A stretch of DNA of 12,049 nucleotides. Origin: Selenomonas sp. GTDB taxonomy: Bacteria > Bacillota_C > Negativicutes > Selenomonadales > Selenomonadaceae. The stretch lies in contig NZ_JAILKR010000121.1 of NCBI RefSeq assembly GCF_024693525.1, positions 1 through 12,049 of the forward strand, in the 5' to 3' direction. Shown piece by piece: positions 5,376 through 12,049 of the stretch. Made by a program: the position numbers and the translations under genes. The stretch's first letter is position 1; each line of letters begins with the position of its first letter. The notes beneath the pieces are model-generated. The model was not told where the DNA came from. It saw nothing but the letters and a program-made list of their open reading frames with translations, and did no database searches.

Positions 5376-7251
5376 CATCACCTTCTTCATTTACTCCATT
5401 GATGATGGCTTTTTTGAGATTATCGTTGAATACGTTAAATCGTTTATTACCTTTTTCTGACATAAATCCATCTATTAATGATTCAAGACTCTTATATTTC
5501 TTGGAGTTAAAAATGTCGTTGTGATTGAATTTAAAAGCATCATCCCAGAGATATTTGAGAACTTTTTCAGCAAAAATTGAATTCTTATGATGTGCTTTTA
5601 TCTGCTCTTCAGGTTTATCCGCTAGTGCTGATTCATCAATTAATGGACCAAGGTCAGATTCATTGATAAAATATGCGCCGAGACGTTTGTCCTCTGAAGA
5701 CGTTACATTACTCATGCGAAGAATTTCATTATTTATAGCATGACAAAAATTCTCCCAAGTAACTGTAGTGTCAAGAATTTTCTTTTGAGCAAAAGAATGA
5801 TTCTTAAATGAGTTCGGAATCATTCGCATTATCCACCTGCGCTGAAATGCTGTGTCTAAAGTGAATACGTTCTGGTCAGATGTATTCATGGTGCCAATGA
5901 GAGAAAGGTTTGAAGGGATTCGTACCTTATGTTCAGTATCGCCATATACTTCTTCTGCAATGTTTGCATTAGTGATACCATATTCGCTAGTGCCGATGGG
6001 ATATTTGTCATTAGAGTCTGTAACTCGGTCTAATAACTGAAAAACCTCACCAAAAATTGCAGGAGCATTGCCACGGTTTATTTCTTCAATAATAAGATAA
6101 TACATATTTTTGGGGTCATTGTAAGCCTTTTTTAGTAATTTGGTAAAAGGACCAGGGACAAATTGATATCGAACTTTATCATCTATTATGACGGGGAGTA
6201 TTTGCCCAATAAAGTCTGAATACATGTAATCTGGATGAAAAACTAAGCGTTCAATTTTTGATTCGTCACTACAGTATTCATGTTCGATTGTCCAGCTTTT
6301 TCCAGAGCCGGGTACTCCATATAGAATAACATTAGTGCCACCTATAATACGGGAATTTCCGTTTTTATCATCTCCGTTATCGCCTTTTATCAATGATTTT
6401 AAGTCGATAAACTTAGTCGTAGATAATTGTAAGTATGTTTCTGCTCTTTTTTGGTAGTCTTCAAGAAGTTCAGAATTAGGTGTTTTTAAAGTAACATTTC
6501 CATTGGAATAGCTTATATATGGGTTCATTCCTTCGGATAAAGCGGACTTTAAAATCCTAAGAGGTCCTTTGGATTCTTTATCACCAGATATATCAACAGC
6601 TTCGTTTGTTTCTAACAATTTTTTATAAATGCAGTTGAGATTAAAAATTATGTTGGTATCATTGTCCACCAGATTAAAAAGAGCATTCTCTGCTAGAACG
6701 TTGAGTGCCAACAGCAGTCTATGTTCGCATTCTGGATCAGATGGAATATTTATTCCAATCCATGATAATAGTGTTCGATAATATGACTGTAAATCATTTT
6801 CTATAATGCTGTGTATTATATCAATGTTTGTCGTATATTTTAGCTTTTTAGGATAACGATTGCCACCTGTTCGTTCAGCACTGGCAATACGTGTATCATC
6901 TGTAAATTCTACCTTAGCTATTTTCCAAATCAATTCAAAAGCAACCATCAGGGCTTCTATTTGTGATTTGTAAAGCTGGTTGCTTTCAATCGTAGATATT
7001 AAATGGTCGGTATCAATTTGTTCTTCTGAACATATTTCTGATAATTCATCTGATACCCATTGTGCTAATTCATCTGGTATACATATTGAATCACCATTAC
7101 TAACTGAGTATATTAATTCATGTGGATGGCTGGAACATTCCCAAAGCAATATGGATAATCCTAGAGTGCTTTTTACATGGGGAAGAGAGGATTTTATTCC
7201 TAATTTTAAATCTAGTTCTTTATACGGTTCAATATTTTCAGGCCTATTCAT
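5347..7251 (-). CDS. McrB-like AAA+ GTPase of a LlaJI-type restriction system (R1 subunit)
   Basis: This 634-residue protein has an unrecognised N-terminal half (about 1-295) and an McrB-type AAA+ domain (about 300-570). Walker A is GVPGSGKS (312-319). Walker B lies in YLIIEEINRGN (385-395), followed by the family's IFGEVFQLLDR (399-409). LIGTMNTSD (451-459) carries the NTxD element linked to GTP use in McrB, and RRW (471-473) is a likely arginine finger. In LlaJI and McrBC systems such proteins form rings whose GTP hydrolysis drives cleavage by the partner nuclease encoded next. In LlaJI-type R1 proteins the N-terminal region is thought to read the DNA site; I infer the same for residues 1-295. 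Its ATG overlaps the stop of the C5 methyltransferase gene as ATGA (7251-7248). AAGGAG lies about 10 bases upstream. Acidic tail at 623-634. Confidence 0.88.
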   Translation of the reverse strand: MNRPENIEPYKELDLKLGIKSSLPHVKSTLGLSILLWECSSHPHELIYSVSNGDSICIPDELAQWVSDELSEICSEEQIDTDHLISTIESNQLYKSQIEALMVAFELIWKIAKVEFTDDTRIASAERTGGNRYPKKLKYTTNIDIIHSIIENDLQSYYRTLLSWIGINIPSDPECEHRLLLALNVLAENALFNLVDNDTNIIFNLNCIYKKLLETNEAVDISGDKESKGPLRILKSALSEGMNPYISYSNGNVTLKTPNSELLEDYQKRAETYLQLSTTKFIDLKSLIKGDNGDDKNGNSRIIGGTNVILYGVPGSGKSWTIEHEYCSDESKIERLVFHPDYMYSDFIGQILPVIIDDKVRYQFVPGPFTKLLKKAYNDPKNMYYLIIEEINRGNAPAIFGEVFQLLDRVTDSNDKYPIGTSEYGITNANIAEEVYGDTEHKVRIPSNLSLIGTMNTSDQNVFTLDTAFQRRWIMRMIPNSFKNHSFAQKKILDTTVTWENFCHAINNEILRMSNVTSSEDKRLGAYFINESDLGPLIDESALADKPEEQIKAHHKNSIFAEKVLKYLWDDAFKFNHNDIFNSKKYKSLESLIDGFMSEKGNKRFNVFNDNLKKAIINGVNEEGDDVHDNDSNE

Positions 7252-8318
7252 TTGTCAGATTCTCCTTGAAAGTCTGTCATAATAACATTTGCAATAGATT
7301 GAGCTAATAATGGAGGAACAGCATTACCAACTTGTTTCATTTGAGATCCCTTATTTCCAATGAATTTAAATGTATCTGGGAATGACTGAATACGTGCGGC
7401 TTCCCTTACGGTGATGCATCGATTTAAATAAGGATGAGTAAATTTACCGGAGGAAGGAGTATCAAACCTTGTAGTGATGGTAACAGAAATTTCATCTTTT
7501 CGCATTCTGGTCCAAGTGCCACTATATATAGATTTTGTTAGGTGCTCCTTTGGTAAGACCTCTTTGCCTGCGTTAGGGGGAATCATGGATAAACGCTCTA
7601 GTGCAAGAGGGGAATGCTTGGTGGCTACATGATTATACAGCATAGTACTGTCTGAACGCATTTGCTTTTGATAGTCAGTCTGTGCGTCTAATTTGTAGTG
7701 CTGCACGCTTTCGCCTTCTCCAGAATTTAAATAAGATAAATCACTTATCGCATCCCATATAGTGACTGTTTTATTTTGAGGTAATGGTAAAGCGGGTGCA
7801 TTAGAATTCAGTTTTCCAATTATTACAGCTCGGCGTCGGTTTTGAGGAACACCAAAGTCCGATGCATTAAGAACTCCTGATTTTAGATTGTAGCCCATGG
7901 AATTGAACAGTTCTGTTATTTCTTGCTTAAAGAACCCATGTTCGGCTGTTAAAAGATTAGGTACGTTTTCCATAACGAAATATTTTGGGCGTACTAGTTC
8001 AACCACTTTAACGTAATATTTAAAAAGGAAGTTTCTACTATCATGTATAGTCTTGCGCTGACCTTTTTGAGAGAAGCCTTGACACGGAGGCCCACCAATT
8101 ACAACATCCACAATTCCCCTGTATGATTCAAATGTTTCTTTGAGATTTAAGGCTGTTATATCTCCTACGATCATTTTAGTGGATTGATGATTTATTTTGT
8201 AAGCATCTGCGATGGATGAATCATATTCATTGGCTAGAACAACATCAAAGCCCGCTTGTTCAAAGCCTAGTGAAAGACCTCCTACTCCTGCAAATAAGTC
8301 AATCACCTTAGGCTTCAT
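7248..8318 (-). CDS. C5-cytosine DNA methyltransferase of the restriction-modification operon
   Basis: This 356-residue enzyme transfers a methyl group from S-adenosylmethionine to carbon 5 of cytosine in its target site. The conserved motifs appear in order. They are motif I DLFAGVGGLSLGF (7-19, cofactor), motif IV GGPPCQGFS (75-83, catalytic C79), motif VI ENV (117-119) and motif VIII QNRRR (159-163). Motif IX-like REAARIQSFPD and motif X QVGNAVPP come near the C-terminus. The target-recognition region should lie between about 185 and 300, and length and motif order are normal. AGGAGG with a 7-base gap precedes ATG 8318. The gene overlaps the upstream amino-methyltransferase gene by 11 bases and the downstream GTPase gene by 4. 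It probably protects one strand of the asymmetric site cut by the operon's nuclease. Confidence 0.95.
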   Translation of the reverse strand: MKPKVIDLFAGVGGLSLGFEQAGFDVVLANEYDSSIADAYKINHQSTKMIVGDITALNLKETFESYRGIVDVVIGGPPCQGFSQKGQRKTIHDSRNFLFKYYVKVVELVRPKYFVMENVPNLLTAEHGFFKQEITELFNSMGYNLKSGVLNASDFGVPQNRRRAVIIGKLNSNAPALPLPQNKTVTIWDAISDLSYLNSGEGESVQHYKLDAQTDYQKQMRSDSTMLYNHVATKHSPLALERLSMIPPNAGKEVLPKEHLTKSIYSGTWTRMRKDEISVTITTRFDTPSSGKFTHPYLNRCITVREAARIQSFPDTFKFIGNKGSQMKQVGNAVPPLLAQSIANVIMTDFQGESDK

Positions 8319-9039
8319 TATTATCCTCCTGAATTCTCTCTCTAGACATATTAAAATAATCTTCGCTTAACTCAATTCCAATGAAATTGCGACCGGTTCT
8401 TTTAGATACAACTCCAGTAGTGCCACTGCCCATAAATGGGTCTAGAACCCAATCACCCTTATTCGACAAAACTTCAATAAAATATTGTATAAGCCCCTCT
8501 GGTTTTTGTGTTGGATGTTTTCCGTATTTTCGCTCACTGGAAGGTGTGACAGATGTTTCTACAAAATCATGTAGTACCTCGCCGTTGTTATTAAAAATTC
8601 CTGTTCTGGTTTGGTAGGTGAAATATATCCAAGCTTCTGTAGAATTTACAAAATGAAGATTCATATTTCTAGGCATGGGATTCTTTTTGTGCCATATACC
8701 AGTGGTTTTGTAATAGAAACCATGTTTAGTAGCTATTTGAATAATTGTTTCAACCTTAATAATTGCCATAAACATTATCATCGAGCCACCGTTTTTCATA
8801 ACTCTAGCTGCTGACTCGAAAAATTTATCCATGGACTCGCTCCACTCTTTGAATCCCATATTGTCCCATCCGGCGGAACCAAAGAAATTATCTCGCATTC
8901 GTTTAAGATTTGTATCTCTTTTTTCCATAAATCTTCCAAGATTATATGGAGGGTCTGTTAATATTAAGTCAATAGAATTTTCATCTAGACCGGTCATTGC
9001 CGCAATGCAATCATGATTAAATAATCTAGTTTCTGCCAT
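8308..9039 (-). CDS. Beta-class amino-DNA methyltransferase (probably N6-adenine)
   Basis: The motif order puts this 243-residue protein in the beta class of amino-methyltransferases. The catalytic motif IV TDPPYNLG comes first (DPPY 29-32). HPTQKP (175-180) and the cofactor motif DPFMGSGTTG (200-209) come at the end, then FIGIEL with E223. DPPY favours N6-adenine over N4-cytosine (usually SPPY), but sequence alone does not prove it. Spacing from the catalytic Asp to FxGxG and the acidic residue closely matches what I recall for Helicobacter M1.HpyAVI, an N6-adenine enzyme also paired with a C5 enzyme. It probably marks the strand the C5 enzyme does not. The ribosome binding site is poor: GAGGAAGG ends about 13 bases before ATG 9039, unusually far, so coupling to the gene upstream or an in-frame CTG start nine bases earlier is possible. 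Confidence 0.92.
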   Translation of the reverse strand: MAETRLFNHDCIAAMTGLDENSIDLILTDPPYNLGRFMEKRDTNLKRMRDNFFGSAGWDNMGFKEWSESMDKFFESAARVMKNGGSMIMFMAIIKVETIIQIATKHGFYYKTTGIWHKKNPMPRNMNLHFVNSTEAWIYFTYQTRTGIFNNNGEVLHDFVETSVTPSSERKYGKHPTQKPEGLIQYFIEVLSNKGDWVLDPFMGSGTTGVVSKRTGRNFIGIELSEDYFNMSRERIQEDNNEA

Positions 9040-9063
9040 TTTGCCAGTTTACCTTCCTCGTAG

Positions 9064-9258
9064 TTATTTTATAGCGCTCTTTCCGCTTTGTACCCAATCG
9101 TCAAGGTCGGATTTCTTAAATTTCCAGAGCTTTCCAATTTGATGAGCGGGGAGATCTTTTCTCGTTTTTATCCATTTGCGCAATGTAACTGGCTTGACAC
9201 CAAGATACGTAGCTGCCTCATCTAGGCCAATGTAACAATCGTTTGTATGTTCATTCAT
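9064..9258 (-). CDS. Small excisionase-like (MerR-type, HTH_17) DNA-binding protein
   Basis: This 64-residue protein is a single winged helix-turn-helix of the excisionase type. It runs YIGLDEAATYLGVKPVTLRKW for the helices, then HQIGKLWKFKKSDLDDWVQS for the wing and last helix. I start it at ATG 9258, because the promoter predicts transcription from about 9288. The upstream in-frame TTG at 9279 would leave almost no leader, and GGTGG lies 5 bases before the ATG. It is the first gene of the restriction operon. Small helix-turn-helix proteins in that position often act as controllers delaying nuclease expression, but this fold is not the classical C-protein type, and a phage excisionase or recombination factor is the main alternative. 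Repeats upstream of the promoter are possible binding sites. Confidence 0.78.
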   Translation of the reverse strand: MNEHTNDCYIGLDEAATYLGVKPVTLRKWIKTRKDLPAHQIGKLWKFKKSDLDDWVQSGKSAIK

Positions 9259-9294
9259 TGGTTCCACCCCAAGATACAAAATAATTCGCGCAAT

Positions 9295-9323
9295 ATTATA
9301 CTACAATAGAGACATAATTTCAA
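9295..9323 (-). promoter_or_regulatory. Promoter of the restriction-modification operon
   Basis: On the minus strand TTGAAA (9323-9318) and a perfect TATAAT (9300-9295) are 17 bases apart, a near-consensus sigma-70/sigma-A promoter. The predicted start is near 9288, about 30 bases before ATG 9258. It is the strongest promoter-like sequence in the window and lies between the polymerase stop codon and the first operon gene. Confidence 0.85.
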
Positions 9324-9339
9324 GCTATTTGATAATACT

Positions 9340-9392
9340 TCTCATGATTTTGAGATATTTAGTGATATTTAATGTTCTTTATGAAATTTTCA
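9340..9392. repeat. Repeats upstream of the restriction operon promoter, candidate control sites
   Basis: GATATTTA occurs at 9354-9361 and 9364-9371, a direct repeat of exactly one helical turn. Beside it lie an inverted repeat, TCTCA (9340-9344) with TGAGA (9351-9355), and a palindrome, TGAAATTTTCA (9382-9392). The direct repeats lie about 65-85 bases upstream of the predicted start. The helix-turn-helix protein encoded first in the operon could bind them. The segment is very AT-rich, so some matches may be chance. Confidence 0.35.
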
Positions 9393-9394
9393 CA

Positions 9395-11386
9395 CTAGTC
9401 TTTTTGGTAGAATGCTGTCTCATACCCGTCAGCTCGTAGCGCAATGCCTGTAAGCCAAGGTGGTGTCTGTTCCATTACCTCACAGACATCTTCGACCGGA
9501 ACATCCATTGGACATTCAATGATAAGCTCGTCATGGACATGTCCGCAGATAAACTGCTCACGCAGGTTTCGCATGGCGTAGCAGAGGATGTCACGGCTGA
9601 CGGCTTGGACAATATTCTCCACGAACTTCGGTCCATAGGATTCCAAGCGGTTCCATTTCTTCTGCCCGTCTGTGCCCATGTAGGTCACGGATTCGCCGCC
9701 GAATTTGTTAATTCCCATGCGTGGCTTGACGTAAGATAGCCTGCGCCCGGAGGGCAGGTTGATGAACAACATGCCGGACTGCCATGAGAAGTGGATGTTG
9801 CCGACAGAGGAGGGGATGTGCTGCTTGACGGCGTTCTTTACAGCTGCATCCACCTGCCACCAATAGTCGGTGATATGCGGATTGGAGTTACGCCATTTCT
9901 CAACCAGGCTGGGAAGTTCTTCTTCGCTAAGCCTCATTTCCAAAGCCCCCATAGCTTTCAAGGCACCAACGGAGCCGCCATAGCCGAGTGCCAGTTCTGC
10001 AATCTTGCCCTTCTGACGCAGGTGGCCATTTTCGCCGTGCTTCACGACTTTGCAGTGGAACATTTGGCTGGCGCTGGCGCAGTAGATGTCACCATTATTT
10101 TCAAAGACCTCCAGCCGCCATTGTTCTCCGGCGAGAAAAGAGAGAACTCTGGCTTCGATGGCAGAGAAGTCACTGACCACATATTTATATCCGGGCTTGG
10201 CCACGAAGGCTGTGCGGATAAGCTCTGATAGGACGTTCGGTACGTTGCCGTAGAGAAGTTTTAGCATATCAAAGTCACCTTGTCTGACCAGTTCCCGCGC
10301 TTCTGCTAAATCGCTCATGTGGTTCTGGGGAAGGTTTTGCAGCTGGATATTGCGCCCTGCAAAACGGCCGGTGCGTGATGCGCCGTAGAAGAGGAACATC
10401 CCACGACATCTGCCATCAGCACAGACCGTGTTCTGCATGGCCTCGTATTTTTTGACGGAACTTTTGGAGCTTTGCTGGCGGAGCCGGAGAACTTTGGCAA
10501 CGTGGTCTGGTACCGTCTTGATAAGCGCAGCCACATCCTTTTTGCCCAGGCTTTCCGTGTGGATTCCTTGGCATTCAAGCCACCGCTGCATTTGGGTGAC
10601 GCTGTTTGGATTCTCCAAACCTGTCAGTTTCGACATTTCAGCCATAAGCTCTTCATGGGACTGTTGGTTTATCTGGATAGCGTTACCGACTAGTGCATGG
10701 TCAATCATGATGCCACGGTCATTGATGCTTTCGCTGATGTGATACTCATCCCAGACGGATTCCGGGACAGGGTAGTTTTGCAGCCGCTTAGTTATCTGCA
10801 TTTCGACCTCGACATCACGCTGGTTGTATTTCTTGAATAGTTCCCATTTTTGGCGGTCGTGCTCCGGAAGATTCCGGGTGCGGCCGCCATTTGTTTTTGT
10901 GGCCTTGCAGGGCATACAGAAATAACGGATGAGGTCTTTGCCCTCTTTGAGTTTTTGTTGCTCGAAGCCAAGGACGGCACCAACTGCCTCAAGGGAGAGG
11001 GGGAGCCCATTGTAGGTGGCAAGCGTCATGGAGCATTTCCATGATGCTGGGTCGAGGTAATTGCCAACGGTATCGTTCGGGCTGCCATAGGAGCGGAAGA
11101 TGTCAGGGCGATTCTTCCGCAACCACGCAGATAAGCAGATGCGTTCAAAGCTGGCATTATGCGCCCATTTCGTTACAGCTGGGTCAGCGATAGCCAACAG
11201 TATCTCTTCTGGTGGCAGTTCACCACAGGCCATATCATAGACCGTAACAGAGCCACTATTGACAGATACACCAAACAGCAGAATCTCAAAGTTGGGCGAT
11301 TCGGTGTAGCGATACACGCCGCGTTTACCAAGGTCGATATCGCTGTAGGTTTCAATATCGATTTCCAGGGTATTGATATTTTCCAT
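9395..11386 (-). CDS. Phage-type family A DNA polymerase with 3'-5' exonuclease domain
   Basis: I start this 663-residue protein at ATG 11386, which has AAAGGA 7 bases upstream. The open frame extends to 11440, but the extra residues are Cys- and Gly-rich and unlike the family. An N-terminal DEDDy-type proofreading exonuclease shows IDIETYSD (D10, E12), WAHNASFE (74-81) and YNQRD (187-191). The polymerase domain shows motif A VSDFSAIEAR (about 404-413), motif B near QKGKIAELALGYGG (458-471) and motif C GHVHDELIIE (HDE 618-620). All catalytic carboxylates are present except that exonuclease motif II has Glu in place of the usual Asp, which I believe is common in this phage subfamily. It lacks the 5' nuclease of cellular Pol I, so it is probably the replicative polymerase of a phage or prophage. 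It follows a DUF2815 gene on the same strand and is G+C-richer than the restriction operon downstream. Confidence 0.93.
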   Translation of the reverse strand: MENINTLEIDIETYSDIDLGKRGVYRYTESPNFEILLFGVSVNSGSVTVYDMACGELPPEEILLAIADPAVTKWAHNASFERICLSAWLRKNRPDIFRSYGSPNDTVGNYLDPASWKCSMTLATYNGLPLSLEAVGAVLGFEQQKLKEGKDLIRYFCMPCKATKTNGGRTRNLPEHDRQKWELFKKYNQRDVEVEMQITKRLQNYPVPESVWDEYHISESINDRGIMIDHALVGNAIQINQQSHEELMAEMSKLTGLENPNSVTQMQRWLECQGIHTESLGKKDVAALIKTVPDHVAKVLRLRQQSSKSSVKKYEAMQNTVCADGRCRGMFLFYGASRTGRFAGRNIQLQNLPQNHMSDLAEARELVRQGDFDMLKLLYGNVPNVLSELIRTAFVAKPGYKYVVSDFSAIEARVLSFLAGEQWRLEVFENNGDIYCASASQMFHCKVVKHGENGHLRQKGKIAELALGYGGSVGALKAMGALEMRLSEEELPSLVEKWRNSNPHITDYWWQVDAAVKNAVKQHIPSSVGNIHFSWQSGMLFINLPSGRRLSYVKPRMGINKFGGESVTYMGTDGQKKWNRLESYGPKFVENIVQAVSRDILCYAMRNLREQFICGHVHDELIIECPMDVPVEDVCEVMEQTPPWLTGIALRADGYETAFYQKD

Positions 11387-11461
11387 ATGCATATCCTTTC
11401 TGCTTAAACAGCAAGGGCAGCGGCACCAGCCGCCACCCATGTGTTAGGTTATAATCGTGAT

Positions 11462-12028
11462 TTATTTCAGGAAATCGTCATCCTGCTCATCGTCATCATC
11501 GAAGGCATCTGCCGTTACATTGGCACCGCCAAGCGGCTCACCATCGCGGAGCTTCTTCAGACCGTTGAACCCGGCTGCGATGCCCTTGTTGCCATTCACG
11601 TTGTAGGCGTAGAAGTTAATCATGGCCTTGCCGTAGATACCGCTGTAGAGTTCTGAGCTGTCGATGATTTCGTTGCCGTCTGCATCGAATGCCTTAGGCT
11701 TGCGTGTGCTGCTGCAGTTGATGAACAAGCTGCCAGCATACGCTGCATCGCCCGGACGGTCTTCATCACCATCGCGCAGGGGCGTGTGCAGGCTTTCCAG
11801 CTTGGGCACGACTTTGCCGTTTCCACGCAGCTTGCCCTGACCTTCATCATAGGCAGCCTTGATGGCGGCTTTGACCTTGGTGACAGTTACAGTATCGGAC
11901 TTGGGGATGATGAGGCTTGCGCTGTATTTCGGTATCCCGTGTCCGTCCATGGGAGCCTTAGGCTCATTGGCATTCAAATAGCTGAAACGAGTGTTCTTGC
12001 CGGTAACAACAGTAGTAGGTGCTTTCAT
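11462..12028 (-). CDS. DUF2815-family, probable phage single-stranded DNA-binding protein
   Basis: This 188-residue protein matches the DUF2815 family, found next to phage-type family A polymerases in prophages of Bacillota. Recognisable segments are TRFSYLNANEPKA near the start, KYSASLIIPKSD in the first strands, and YSGIYGKAMINFYAYNVNGN followed by KGIAAGFNGLKKLRDGEPLGG near the end. It closes with a strongly acidic tail (DDDDEQDDDFLK). An acidic tail carrying a terminal aromatic residue is typical of phage single-stranded DNA-binding proteins such as T7 gp2.5, where it contacts the polymerase; that supports, but does not prove, this role. The ATG at 12028 has GGAGG 9 bases upstream. The polymerase gene follows 75 bases downstream. 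That gap holds a small hairpin, GCGGC-ACCA-GCCGC, and no obvious promoter or terminator. Confidence 0.85.
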   Translation of the reverse strand: MKAPTTVVTGKNTRFSYLNANEPKAPMDGHGIPKYSASLIIPKSDTVTVTKVKAAIKAAYDEGQGKLRGNGKVVPKLESLHTPLRDGDEDRPGDAAYAGSLFINCSSTRKPKAFDADGNEIIDSSELYSGIYGKAMINFYAYNVNGNKGIAAGFNGLKKLRDGEPLGGANVTADAFDDDDEQDDDFLK

Positions 12029-12049
12029 AGTCTTATTCCTCCGTTTGTT

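Noticed and set aside
4077..7251. A type IV McrBC system that cuts methylated DNA.
   Set aside because: The GTPase is McrB-like, but the partner matches the LlaJI nuclease family and two methyltransferases are coupled in the operon, so modification-protected restriction fits better.
4077..9279. BREX, DISARM, type I or type III restriction systems.
   Set aside because: No PglZ, BrxC, DrmA/B helicase, HsdR/HsdS, or Res subunit is present; every gene is explained by a LlaJI-type system.
9791..10228. 145-codon + strand reading frame opposite the polymerase gene.
   Set aside because: It lies wholly antisense to conserved polymerase motifs and has no recognisable domain.
11387..11440. 18-residue N-terminal extension of the polymerase (from 11440).
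   Set aside because: The extension is Cys/Gly-rich and unlike the family, while ATG 11386 has a well-placed AAAGGA ribosome binding site.
1..12049. CRISPR array, insertion sequence or phage attachment site.
   Set aside because: No regularly spaced repeats, transposase, terminal inverted repeats with target duplications, integrase or tRNA end were seen.

Overview
The window looks like low-to-moderate G+C Bacillota (Firmicutes) DNA. Several ribosome binding sites are strong (GGAGG or AGGAGG type), there is a clear TTGAAA-17-TATAAT promoter, and the gene content is that of an integrated phage or related mobile element. Clostridia or Negativicutes are plausible, but nothing here fixes the genus. 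No integrase, tRNA, rRNA, CRISPR array or insertion sequence is visible.

Left end, + strand (1-1782): the last 28 codons of an endonuclease III-like iron-sulfur glycosylase. 13 bases later comes a 541-residue protein of unknown function with a long coiled coil and a C-terminal DUF2325-like domain. A bidirectional hairpin terminator separates this pair from the next, converging gene.

Regulatory block (1790-2866): a minus-strand gene for a 209-residue protein with a sigma-70 region 4-like helix-turn-helix and a Cys-rich patch. It is preceded by about 440 bases without a convincing gene. The part nearest that gene (2421-2680) is full of nested stems, including one that would hide the gene's own ribosome binding site. 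The far part is AT-rich, carries repeated ACTTAC-type motifs, and holds the promoter of the divergent + strand gene at 2867, which encodes a protein with a C-terminal four-Cys zinc finger.

Restriction-modification operon, minus strand (9323 down to 4077): near-consensus promoter, small excisionase-like helix-turn-helix protein, beta-class amino-methyltransferase (DPPY), C5-cytosine methyltransferase, McrB-like AAA+ GTPase and a LlaJI-family PD-(D/E)xK endonuclease. The last four genes overlap by 4 to about 30-45 bases, as in a translationally coupled operon. The two methyltransferases probably protect the two strands of one asymmetric site, and the GTPase and endonuclease together restrict unmodified DNA. 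The layout recalls the LlaJI system of Lactococcus and, because one enzyme is an amino-methyltransferase and the other C5, the HpyAVI-type locus of Helicobacter. The operon is visibly AT-richer than the phage genes beside it, suggesting separate acquisition.

Right end, minus strand (12028 down to 9395): a DUF2815-type single-stranded DNA-binding protein and a phage-type family A DNA polymerase, part of a phage replication module that continues beyond the window. The restriction-modification operon sits directly downstream of the polymerase on the same strand with no obvious terminator between them.
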